Of a DNA stretch of 64,000 nt, positions 1 to 7,991 are shown one piece after another. The DNA lies in contig NZ_CP017248.1 in assembly GCF_001735805.1 (NCBI RefSeq), positions 8,990,001-9,054,000 on the forward strand. The letters run 5' to 3'. Position numbers and translations under genes: made by a program. Source of the stretch: Streptomyces fodineus. Its GTDB lineage: Bacteria; Actinomycetota; Actinomycetes; Streptomycetales; Streptomycetaceae. Below the pieces are notes generated by a model. It saw nothing but the letters and a program-made list of their open reading frames with translations. It was not told where the DNA came from and ran no database searches. Position 1 is the stretch's first letter; every line of letters begins with the position of its first letter.

Positions 1-1
1 T

Positions 2-58
2 GGTATGGCTGACTTCCATCATCGGGTGGAGATCGCCCAGGGCGACGAGCGGCCCTGA
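2..58 (+). CDS. C-terminal tail of a gene entering from the left edge (partial)
   Basis: An open frame enters the window from the left and stops at a TGA at 56-58, giving a 19-residue tail ending IAQGDERP. The rest of the gene lies outside the window, so its function cannot be judged. It could also be a chance open frame, since GC-rich DNA has few stops. About 115 bases separate it from the next start at 175. Confidence 0.3.
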   Translation, partial: GMADFHHRVEIAQGDERP

Positions 59-174
59 CCCACCGCATCCGCGCACATCGTCGAAGCCGCACGGCAACGC
101 GCGTAGAACAATGACTGGCGCCCGCTGGGTTTTACGTATAACCTCACCCGCTAACCACCCACCGAAAGGTCCCG

Positions 175-567
175 ATGCGACGCGTCGCGCTGGTCACCCT
201 CGTCGTCGACGACTACGACGAGGCCATCCGCTTCTACACCGAGGCCCTCGGCTTCCGGCTCGCCGAGGACGCCCCGCGCCCCGACGGCTCCCGCTGGGTC
301 GTCGTGGAGGCCGGGAACGAAGGCACCGCCACCGGACTGCTCCTCGCCCGCGCCAAGGGCGAGGCCCAGCGCTCCCGTGTCGGCGACCAGACCGGCGGAC
401 GCGTCGGGTTCTTCCTGCACACCGACGACTTCGCCCGCGACCACGCCCGGATGACCGCGGCCGGCGTCACCTTCCTGGAAGAGCCGCGCCACGAGCCGTA
501 CGGCATCGTCGCCGTCTTCCAGGACCTGTACGGCAACCGCTGGGACCTGCTCCAGCCCGCCGCCTGA
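175..567 (+). CDS. VOC family (glyoxalase/bleomycin-resistance fold) protein
   Basis: This 130-residue protein is a single-domain member of the vicinal oxygen chelate superfamily. The N-terminal beta-alpha unit (VTLVVDDYDEAIRFYTEALGF, residues 6-26) and the closing FQDLYGNRWDLLQ are the two halves of the usual fold. Members are metal-dependent lyases, isomerases or dioxygenases, or antibiotic-binding proteins, and the substrate cannot be read from sequence. The ATG at 175 follows a GAAAGG ribosome-binding site with about 6-base spacing. It lies 31 bases upstream of the adenosine deaminase gene on the same strand, so the two may be co-transcribed. Confidence 0.85.
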   Translation: MRRVALVTLVVDDYDEAIRFYTEALGFRLAEDAPRPDGSRWVVVEAGNEGTATGLLLARAKGEAQRSRVGDQTGGRVGFFLHTDDFARDHARMTAAGVTFLEEPRHEPYGIVAVFQDLYGNRWDLLQPAA

Positions 568-598
568 TCACTTCAGAACCACCGAGGAAAGCCCTGCC

Positions 599-1678
599 AT
601 GACCGCGTCCCGCATCGACACCGAGACCCTCCGCCGGCTCCCGAAGGCCGTGCTGCACGACCACCTCGACGGCGGCCTGCGCCCCGCCACCGTCGTCGAA
701 CTCGCCGCGGAGATCGGCCACACCCTGCCCACCACCGACCCCGACGAACTGGCCGCCTGGTACTTCGAGGCCGCCAACTCCGGCGACCTGGTCCGCTACA
801 TAGCCACCTTCGAGCACACCCTCGCCGTCATGCAGACCCGCGAGGGCCTGCTGCGCACCGCCGAGGAGTACGTGCTCGACCTCGCCGCCGACGGTGTCGT
901 CTACGCCGAGGTGCGTTACGCCCCCGAGCTGAACACGCAGGGCGGGCTGACGATGCGCGAGGTCGTGGAGACCGTCCAGGAGGGCCTCGCCGCCGGAATG
1001 GCCAAGGCGGCCGCCGCCGGCACCCCCGTCCGGGTCGGCACCCTGCTGTGCGGCATGCGGATGTTCGACCGGGTCCGCGAGGCCGCCGAGCTGGCCGTCG
1101 CCTACCGGGACGCCGGGGTCGTCGGCTTCGACATCGCCGGTGCCGAGGACGGCTTCCCGCCCGCCGACCACCTGGCCGCCTTCGAGCAGCTGCGCCGCGA
1201 GAGCGTGCCGTTCACCATCCACGCCGGTGAGGCGCACGGCCTGCCCAGCATCCACCAGGCCCTGCAGGTGTGCGGCGCCCAGCGCATCGGCCACGGTGTG
1301 CGCCTGACCGAGGACATCCCCGACCTCGCGGCCGGCAAGCTCGGCCGGCTGGCCTCCTGGGTGCGTGACCGCCGGATCGCCCTGGAGATGTGCCCCACCT
1401 CCAACCTGCAGACCGGCTGCGCCACCTCGATCGCCGAGCACCCGATCACCGCGCTGAAGGACCTCGGCTTCCGGGTCACCCTCAACACCGACAACCGTCT
1501 GGTGTCGGGCACGACGATGACCCGGGAGATGTCCCTGCTGGTCGAGGAGGCCGGCTGGACCGTCGAGGACCTGCGCACGGTCACGGTGAACGCGCTCAAG
1601 AGCGCGTTCATCCCGTTCGACGAGCGCAAGGCCCTCATCGAGGACGTGGTCCTGCCGGGCTACGCGGCAGCGCTCTGA
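599..1678 (+). CDS. add: adenosine deaminase
   Basis: Converts adenosine or deoxyadenosine to inosine in cytoplasmic purine salvage. At 359 residues it has the normal length for the family. The zinc ligands and catalytic residues are visible: H20-D-H22-LDGG near the N-terminus, H208-A-G-E211 (zinc His and proton-shuttle Glu), H232 in RIGHG, and D298 in NTDN. The last motif has Asn where many ADAs have a second Asp, a variant I recall from other actinobacteria. The gene follows the VOC gene closely and runs tail-to-tail with the DinB gene, overlapping it by 19 bases. Confidence 0.95.
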   Translation: MTASRIDTETLRRLPKAVLHDHLDGGLRPATVVELAAEIGHTLPTTDPDELAAWYFEAANSGDLVRYIATFEHTLAVMQTREGLLRTAEEYVLDLAADGVVYAEVRYAPELNTQGGLTMREVVETVQEGLAAGMAKAAAAGTPVRVGTLLCGMRMFDRVREAAELAVAYRDAGVVGFDIAGAEDGFPPADHLAAFEQLRRESVPFTIHAGEAHGLPSIHQALQVCGAQRIGHGVRLTEDIPDLAAGKLGRLASWVRDRRIALEMCPTSNLQTGCATSIAEHPITALKDLGFRVTLNTDNRLVSGTTMTREMSLLVEEAGWTVEDLRTVTVNALKSAFIPFDERKALIEDVVLPGYAAAL

Positions 1679-2187
1679 AGCAACCCCCTGAGGTAGGCGG
1701 CCTGTCCGATGTGCTGAAGGTCGTCGGACAGGACGCTCACCAGGCGCACCCCCAGCGTGACCGGGGGATCCCAGCGCTCGTCCACGATCCGCTCCAGATC
1801 CTTGGCGGCGAGCGAGCGCAGCGCGCCCAGGGTCTGTGCGTGGACGGCGTCGTAGTACCCGGTCAGCAGGTCGGCGGACTCGACCTGGACCTTGGCGACC
1901 TTCGCGGGGGTGTGCCCGTACCCGTGGTCACGGGGCGGCAGATCGAGGCCGAAGCGCTTCTCCCAGCCCTGGGCGAGCCAGACCTGCTCCAGGTCGAAGG
2001 CGTCGGCGATGTGGTCGTCCTGCACCCGGGTGAGATGCCAGACGAGCCAGGCGATGGAGTTGGCGTCGGAGGCCGGCCGGTGGTGCAGTTCGTCCGGTCC
2101 GAGGCCGTCGAGGGCGGCGTGGACTTCTTCCTGGATGCGGCCGTAACCGTCGATGAGGATGTCCTTTGCATGCATACGGTCAACCAT
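1660..2187 (-). CDS. DinB-superfamily protein
   Basis: A 175-residue four-helix-bundle protein of the DinB/YfiT superfamily, whose members bind a metal through three histidines and often act as thiol-dependent (mycothiol or bacillithiol) transferases. Candidate ligand histidines lie in WLVWHLTRVQDDHIAD (residues 47-62) and DDLQHIGQAAYLRG near the C-terminus, the positions expected for this fold. The specific reaction is unknown. The gene converges on add with a 19-base tail overlap. The start at 2187 could instead be the ATG four codons downstream (2175). Confidence 0.8.
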   Translation of the reverse strand: MVDRMHAKDILIDGYGRIQEEVHAALDGLGPDELHHRPASDANSIAWLVWHLTRVQDDHIADAFDLEQVWLAQGWEKRFGLDLPPRDHGYGHTPAKVAKVQVESADLLTGYYDAVHAQTLGALRSLAAKDLERIVDERWDPPVTLGVRLVSVLSDDLQHIGQAAYLRGLLQSAAA

Positions 2188-2203
2188 CCCAAACAGCGGC
2201 CGC

Positions 2204-3706
2204 TCACGCGTCCGGAATCCAGCTTCCGTGGAAGCCGAGCGGCACCCTGCCGGGCAGATGCACCCGCGCCACCGGCTCCCCGGTGAAGTCCTGCGCCGCG
2301 AGGATCACCAGGTCGGCGGCGCCCCGGTCCGGGTTGTGGACGTACGCGATCGCATAGCCGTCGTCCTCCGCGGGCCGGTGGCCGGCCGGTTCGCGCGGTA
2401 CGAACACCGCCTCGCCCGCCGCCGCGCCTCTCGGCAGCCGGTGCACCTCGGTGGTGCCGCGCAGCAGATCGTGCTTGATGAGCGCGTTGGAGAAGGCGTC
2501 GTCGGGCGGGGTGCCGCCGTCCGGTGTCAGATACGCGGCCGTCAGCGCGGCCGCCGCCGCCGTGTAGCCGTAGCGGTGCCGCCGCGACACCAACGACTCG
2601 TTCACCCGCGGGAATTCCTGCGGCCGGTCGTCCAGTACCCGCTGCCGTACCCGCCCGTGGCGCAGGTCGACCGTCCAGCGCTCCAGCTTCGTGGTGCCCG
2701 CGGCGTACGGACCGTCCGAGCCGCGGCCGGCGACATGGAACGGCGCCGGATACGTCGTCAGGTCGACCACCACCGAGTCGCCCTCGTCGTAGGCGTTGAG
2801 GGTGTGCGAGTAGTAGACGGGGTCGATCCCGAACCAGCGCACCGGCCCGCCGGTCCGCGGCATGATGCCCACGCGCGTGGGGTGCCTGCGGTTCCAGATG
2901 TAGGGCACCTGGGCGCCGCGCCCGGCTGCGGCGGGATCGAAGGTGACCGGGATGTCGATGACGACGACGTGCTTCTCGGTGAGCGCGAAGTCGTGCACCA
3001 TCGGCGGGTTGGGCATCGGGATCCGGGTGGTGCGGGTGACACGCCCCGAGGGGCCCACCACCATGTGCCGGATGTGGTCCCAGGCCGGGTAGTAGGCGAT
3101 CGCGTGCAGTTCACCGGCGTGCTGGTCGAACTTGGTGTGCGCGGTGAACGCCCCCTCCAGCGTGCCCCGGAAGTCGTACGTGCCCACCGTGCCCAGCTCG
3201 CCGTCGAGTTCGTACGGCAGCGGGCCGCTCTCCTGCAGCGCGAGGATCTGCCCCCGGTAGGGGATCACATGCGTGTTGCACGCGAAGTCGTCCGGCGGGA
3301 CCGGACCCGGATACGGCTCACCCAGTTTCTTCGCGACCTGCGAGGAGCGCACCCAGCGGTTGCGGTACCACTCGGCCCTGCCCTCGCGCAGCCGAACGCC
3401 GTGCACCATGCCCTCGCCGAGCATCCAGTGATGGGCCCGGGGATCCTCCAGGCCGAGCACGTTCGGGCCGTTGCGCAGGAAACGGCCGTTCAGCTCGCGC
3501 GGGATGCGGCCGGTCACCGGAAGGTCGAAAGCCGTCAGTTCGTCGGTGACCGGCGCGAACGCCCCTTCCAGAAAGGGAAAGTGATGCTTCGTCACTTCCC
3601 CTGCGGGGCGGGCCGTAGCCGGGCCGGTGCCCAGGCCGGTGAGTGCGCCCGCCGCCGCGAGCCGGGCCGTCCCGCGCAGCACGGTCCGCCGTGTGTGTTC
3701 CGCCAT
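2204..3706 (-). CDS. carotenoid oxygenase family protein with Tat signal
   Basis: A 500-residue protein of the RPE65/carotenoid cleavage oxygenase family: non-haem iron enzymes with a seven-bladed propeller that cleave double bonds of carotenoids, apocarotenoids or stilbenoids. Candidate iron-ligand histidines lie in HTKFDQHAGELH, MVHDFALTEKH and the C-terminal GFHGSWIPDA. The N-terminus (TRRTVLRGTARLAAAGALTG, then ATA) looks like a twin-arginine signal, so it is probably exported folded, unusual for this family. The ATG at 3706 has a strong AGGAGG site 7 bases upstream. No carotenoid synthesis genes lie nearby, so the substrate is unknown. Confidence 0.88.
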   Translation of the reverse strand: MAEHTRRTVLRGTARLAAAGALTGLGTGPATARPAGEVTKHHFPFLEGAFAPVTDELTAFDLPVTGRIPRELNGRFLRNGPNVLGLEDPRAHHWMLGEGMVHGVRLREGRAEWYRNRWVRSSQVAKKLGEPYPGPVPPDDFACNTHVIPYRGQILALQESGPLPYELDGELGTVGTYDFRGTLEGAFTAHTKFDQHAGELHAIAYYPAWDHIRHMVVGPSGRVTRTTRIPMPNPPMVHDFALTEKHVVVIDIPVTFDPAAAGRGAQVPYIWNRRHPTRVGIMPRTGGPVRWFGIDPVYYSHTLNAYDEGDSVVVDLTTYPAPFHVAGRGSDGPYAAGTTKLERWTVDLRHGRVRQRVLDDRPQEFPRVNESLVSRRHRYGYTAAAAALTAAYLTPDGGTPPDDAFSNALIKHDLLRGTTEVHRLPRGAAAGEAVFVPREPAGHRPAEDDGYAIAYVHNPDRGAADLVILAAQDFTGEPVARVHLPGRVPLGFHGSWIPDA

Positions 3707-3770
3707 GTCGTGTCCTCCTGACCGTCGTCGTGGCCGACGGTCCCGAGTCTCGTGCGGCGGGCGGCCGGAA

Positions 3771-4697
3771 TCAGGAGGCCTGGGACCCCTCCTGGGGTGG
3801 TGTCAGGTCCCCTGTCCCGCCCCCTGTTTCCAGGAGGGCGACGAGCGCCCGGGCGGCGGGGCTGGTGGCACGGTCCGGCGGCAGCAGGGCCACGGTCTCG
3901 TACTGCGCCTCGCCCGTGCCCTTCAGCGGCAGCGCCGTGAGCGAGGGCCGCTTGTGCCGGAAGTGCCGGGGTACGACCGCGATCCCCAGGTTCTCGTCCA
4001 CCAGGTCCAGCAGGCTGTGCACGTCGTTGACCTCCAGCGCGACCGTGCGCCGGACACCGGCCGCGGCGAACGCGGCGTCGGTGGTGCGCCGCGGGCCCCA
4101 GTCCGGGTGGAAGTCCACGAAGACCTCACCGGCCAGGTCCCGGGGGGTCAGCACCGCGCCGGCCGAGGCCGGCCGGTGGCCGGGATGGCACAGCACGGTC
4201 ATCGGCTCGCTGGTCAGCGATACCGACCGCAGCTGGTCGCTGTCCGCCTGGGTGCGGTACGCGAAGGCGAGGTCCAGCCGGCCGGCCCCGACCTCCTCGG
4301 CCAGCGCGCCCGAACCGGCCTGCCGCAGCCTGATCTCCACATCCGGATGCCGTCCCCGGAACGCGGCCAGCATCCGGGCCACATGGACCCCGGCGATGCA
4401 CTGCTCGGTGCCCAGCGCCAGCGTGCCGCGCAGTACGCCCTGCACCGCCGCCACCGCCTCGTGCGCCGCACGCACCTGCGCCAGGATCCGCTCGGCCTCC
4501 ACCAGCAGCGCCCGCCCCGCCTCGGTGAGCGTCACCCGCCGGGTGGTGCGCACGAACAACGGCGCCCGCAGCTCCCGCTCCAGCGCCCGGATGGACGCCG
4601 AAAGACCCGACTGGGACACCATCAGGCGTTCCGCGGCCCGGGTGAAGTGCTGGTCCTCGGCCACGGCGACGAAGTGCTGGAGATGGCGCAGTTCCAT
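3771..4697 (-). CDS. LysR-family transcriptional regulator
   Basis: A 308-residue LysR regulator with an N-terminal winged helix-turn-helix (MELRHLQHFVAVAEDQHFTR, then AERLMVSQSGLSASIRALE) and a C-terminal effector-binding domain. It is divergent from an aldo/keto reductase across about 110 bases, the usual arrangement for a LysR regulator and its target. The start is placed at the ATG at 4697: a TAGGCT -10 box at 4711-4706 ends 8 bases upstream and there is no Shine-Dalgarno sequence, suggesting a leaderless or nearly leaderless message. The frame stays open far upstream, but only as a shadow of the reductase. Confidence 0.92.
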   Translation of the reverse strand: MELRHLQHFVAVAEDQHFTRAAERLMVSQSGLSASIRALERELRAPLFVRTTRRVTLTEAGRALLVEAERILAQVRAAHEAVAAVQGVLRGTLALGTEQCIAGVHVARMLAAFRGRHPDVEIRLRQAGSGALAEEVGAGRLDLAFAYRTQADSDQLRSVSLTSEPMTVLCHPGHRPASAGAVLTPRDLAGEVFVDFHPDWGPRRTTDAAFAAAGVRRTVALEVNDVHSLLDLVDENLGIAVVPRHFRHKRPSLTALPLKGTGEAQYETVALLPPDRATSPAARALVALLETGGGTGDLTPPQEGSQAS

Positions 4698-4717
4698 GAT
4701 TGAGAAGCCTAGCCGCT

Positions 4718-4733
4718 GAATTCCATCGGATTC
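4718..4733. promoter_or_regulatory. candidate LysR operator in divergent intergenic region
   Basis: An interrupted dyad GAAT-N8-ATTC lies between the divergent LysR and aldo/keto reductase genes, just upstream of the proposed -10 box of the regulator. Position and symmetry suit a LysR-type binding site. It is short, so the call is tentative. Confidence 0.35.
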
Positions 4734-4808
4734 TCCTGTTGGACCGCTGCCTGCGGCTCGCGCGAGAGTGGCACCGGTAGATCGTGTGCCAACCCCTCTG
4801 GAGTCGCG

Positions 4809-5787
<979 letters not shown>

Positions 5788-5801
<14 letters not shown>

Positions 5802-5961
5802 GAACGCCCCGCGGGGCACCACGGCGACGTCGGCGGGCACATTTCCGGCCGAGCCCGCGCCGCGTCTTCAGCAGTCGTGAAGGGCTGAGAACGCCCCGCT
5901 GGGCATCACGGCGACGTCGGCGGGGACATCTCCGGCCGAGCCCGCGCCGCGTCTTCAGCAG
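5788..5961. repeat. 87-bp direct tandem repeat (two copies)
   Basis: Copy 1 (5788-5874) and copy 2 (5875-5961) are adjacent and differ at only a few positions. The unit begins with the last codons and stop of the aldo/keto reductase gene, so the duplication carries a second, useless gene end. Each copy holds a GCCCCGC-type palindrome; copy 1 is perfect (GCCCCGCGGGGC at 5807-5818) and may serve as the terminator. The length is a multiple of three, but no coding role is evident. Confidence 0.9.
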
Positions 5962-6159
5962 TGGCGAGACCTTGCCCGCCGATCTCGGCGAGGCCATCGG
6001 CCGGCGGCGGCTTCGGCCGGCCCGTGCAGGTGGTGCAGCGGGGCATCGGACATCCGCAGGCGCGGGCGGCGGGCTCGTCGACGAAGGCGCGCAGCATCGT
6101 CGGCAGCAGGACCTCGGCCGGGCCAGCGGCGATCTGCCGCGGCGGGCCCGCCCTGTCCG
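5962..6159. other. non-coding stretch after the tandem repeat
   Basis: No convincing gene is seen between the tandem repeat and the AraC remnant. A reverse-strand frame contains a cysteine-rich peptide (CGCPMPRCTTC, around 6030-6060) that could be a fragment of another lost gene, but nothing supports translation. Together with the repeat and the pseudogene this makes about 630 bases of degenerate DNA. Confidence 0.5.
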
Positions 6160-6414
6160 AGCCGGTCCATGTGCGCTCCGGCGCCGCCGAGGCGCCGCAG
6201 CCGCGCCGGCGGACGAGCGGTCGGCCGCCGCCCCGCGCCTGATGCACGCGAGCCGGGCCACTCCTGGCAGCCGGCGGAACCGGCGCGGGCCGCCGCGATG
6301 TCCCGGAGCACCTTCGCCGTCCGCTTCCGCCAGGCCGCGGGTGTGCCGCCCCCCCGGCCGTGTCGCACCGCCGGCGTCGCACCCCGGCGCCACCGGGAGA
6401 CGGTCACGAGCTGA
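6160..6414 (+). pseudogene. decayed AraC-family regulator (C-terminal HTH remnant)
   Basis: The translation carries unmistakable pieces of an AraC DNA-binding domain in different frames: DERSAAAPRLMHA in one, then EPGHSWQPAEPARAAAMSRS and TFAVRFRQAAGVPP in the next. These match the usual pattern of MHAEPG, W, LA, MSRS-FARRF and VG-PP. The frame break sits at 6241-6252, where MHA should continue directly into EPG, consistent with loss of one base. No intact YLTRWRM segment or second helix-turn-helix follows, and the N-terminal effector domain is not recognisable. The left limit is approximate. Confidence 0.6.
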
Positions 6415-6435
6415 GCCGTGCGTGCGGGCGCGGCG

Positions 6436-6720
6436 TCAGCCGAGCCGTTCCCGCAGGTGCACGGTCACGGTGTCGCCCTCCTCCTTGCCGATCGCCTTGC
6501 GGATGTCCGCCTTCACGGGCAGCTTGTGCCTGCCGTCGCCCAGGGCCATGAACGAACTCCGGAAGGGGTGGCCGTCGACCGTGCCGCGGACCTTGACCAG
6601 GCCGCGGGTGCCGAAGAACTCGGCCGAGTGCGGCCAGACCACGTAGGTCCAGCCGCCGGCCTCCGGACTCTTGTGAAGGACCGCGGTGAATTCCGCGTCC
6701 ACCGGGCTGCTCGTCCGCAT
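6436..6720 (-). CDS. DUF1905 domain protein
   Basis: A 94-residue protein matching the small beta-barrel DUF1905 family, whose hallmarks (WTYVVWPHSAEFFGTRGLVKV, G-VDG-PF-SS-MALGDGRH-LPV, IRKAIGK-EGD-V-V) run across nearly its whole length. The function of the family is not established; some relatives carry an extra DNA-binding-like tail that is absent here. The ATG at 6720 is followed directly by the domain. It lies 89 bases downstream of a SnoaL-like gene on the same strand and may share its transcript. Confidence 0.85.
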   Translation of the reverse strand: MRTSSPVDAEFTAVLHKSPEAGGWTYVVWPHSAEFFGTRGLVKVRGTVDGHPFRSSFMALGDGRHKLPVKADIRKAIGKEEGDTVTVHLRERLG

Positions 6721-6809
6721 GGTGTTCCTCCGTGCGCGGTGTGCTGTCAGGGCATCGTTCGTCAGGACAGACCGCCGTGCGCGGCGGAACTCATCGCGGC
6801 CAGGCGGTG

Positions 6810-7193
6810 TCAGGCACCCGCCGGGACCCGGTCGAGAAAGCCCAGCACCTGCCGGATGCGGCCCTCGTCGTCCAGTGTGACCACGTCGAACCCGGCGACC
6901 GGCGCCGAGCTGTCGGCCTCGCTCACCAGCTCCCAGCCGAAGCGCGCGGTGTCGTGGTGGCCGTCCACGGCGCCGAGCGGCCGGAAAACGAAACCCGGGA
7001 ACTGCTCGTGGGCCGCCGCGATCACGGCCGCGATGCCCTCGTGGCCGCGGACCTCGGCGAGCGGGTCGGTGTAGCCGCCGTCCACGGCCCACGCGGCGGC
7101 GACCGCATTCTTCAGTGCCTCCGGCTCGGTGGCGTTCCAGGCCTCGAAGTAACGGGCGGCGGCGGTCTCGTAACGGTCGGTGTTCACGGACAT
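6810..7193 (-). CDS. SnoaL-like / NTF2-fold protein
   Basis: A 127-residue protein of the NTF2/SnoaL-like superfamily, a cone-shaped fold used by polyketide cyclases, ketosteroid isomerases and many uncharacterised proteins. The pattern is an N-terminal helix pair (YFEAWN, then LKNAVAAAW) followed by strands ending in GFLDRVP. No polyketide genes are nearby, so an antibiotic role is not supported. It is divergent from the small gene at 7507 across 313 bases. Confidence 0.8.
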   Translation of the reverse strand: MSVNTDRYETAAARYFEAWNATEPEALKNAVAAAWAVDGGYTDPLAEVRGHEGIAAVIAAAHEQFPGFVFRPLGAVDGHHDTARFGWELVSEADSSAPVAGFDVVTLDDEGRIRQVLGFLDRVPAGA

Positions 7194-7506
7194 GGCGGAT
7201 CAGCCTCCATCGAGTCGTCACTGCTGGTCGGAGCCGGATCCGGGGCTTCGCCGATCCGGTGTGACCACCATGCCGGGGAGCCGGGGGCCGGGTCGATTAC
7301 CTGCCTGGTAATGCCGAAGGACCCGCACGCGCGGGCGTATTCCGGCCAGAAACGATGGTGGATATGCCAACAGAGTGGCCGGAAAGGCATGGTGACAGCG
7401 TTTCAGGAGTGGCGATACTCGAACGTCAGGGGCACTTCACCGCACAGGAGCCGCACGGAGAGCGAGGGCCGGGCCGGCAACCAGCGAGGCGACGGGGGAG
7501 TGGGAC
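7194..7506. promoter_or_regulatory. 313-base divergent intergenic region with a dyad
   Basis: The region separates the SnoaL-like gene (minus) from the small hypothetical gene (plus). It holds one clear dyad, ATTACC-N5-GGTAAT at 7296-7312, an operator-like 17-bp element. A weak promoter-like pair facing right (TTCCGG at 7340-7345, 17 bases, TATGCC at 7363-7368) is possible. No coding sequence is seen. Confidence 0.4.
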
Positions 7507-7917
7507 GTGCACGACGAATTCCTGTGCCATGTCACGGCGTACGGCATGTGCGACGGCCGGCGCATCGGGGTACCGCTCGGCACCTACCGCGCGCCGACGC
7601 TGGCCCTGGCCCTGTGGTGGCTGCGCGACCGGGCGTCATGGATCGCCGAGCGCCTGGACCCGAGCCCGGGGGACGCCGCCTTCCCGGCGGGCGCGCTGGT
7701 GCCGGTCGCGGACACGGTGGCCGACGTGCCCACCCTGCTGCGCGCCTGGTGCGCCGACGCCGTCCGGCAGGAGCTGGTGGCCGACGAGCTGTCCGGCGGA
7801 CGGCTGGTGCGGATCGCCGCCAGCGACGACACCACCGAGTACGAACTGCTCGCCGAGTCCGTCGACGCGCTGCGGATGCAGCGCACCCTGCCGGCGCTCG
7901 TCGTGCCCGTCGCCTGA
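7507..7917 (+). CDS. hypothetical protein next to the FHA-ABC exporter
   Basis: A 136-residue protein of unknown function, apparently soluble and without a signal peptide. It begins MHDEFLCHVTAYGMCDGRRI from a GTG at 7507, preceded by a GGGGAG site. Codon usage and acidic, evenly mixed composition look like a real cytoplasmic protein. It ends 74 bases before the FHA-ABC gene on the same strand, but that gene appears to have its own promoter, so co-transcription is uncertain. Confidence 0.65.
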   Translation: MHDEFLCHVTAYGMCDGRRIGVPLGTYRAPTLALALWWLRDRASWIAERLDPSPGDAAFPAGALVPVADTVADVPTLLRAWCADAVRQELVADELSGGRLVRIAASDDTTEYELLAESVDALRMQRTLPALVVPVA

Positions 7918-7978
7918 CACGTGTCCGTTCGTCGGCGGCGCCGCCTCCCGACACCAGGCGCACATGTGAGCGAATCGG

Positions 7979-7984
7979 TAGAAT
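7979..7984 (+). promoter_or_regulatory. -10 box of a leaderless promoter for the FHA-ABC gene
   Basis: TAGAAT lies 7 bases before the ATG at 7992, and no Shine-Dalgarno sequence precedes that ATG. Transcription would therefore begin at or next to the start codon. No good -35 box is seen. Confidence 0.5.
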
Positions 7985-7991
7985 TCTGGCC

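Noticed and set aside
5906..6382. Minus-strand frame with a CGCPMPRCTTC cysteine cluster
   Set aside because: Only a short stretch looks protein-like, and the rest overlaps the AraC remnant and tandem repeat; kept as a remark, not a gene.
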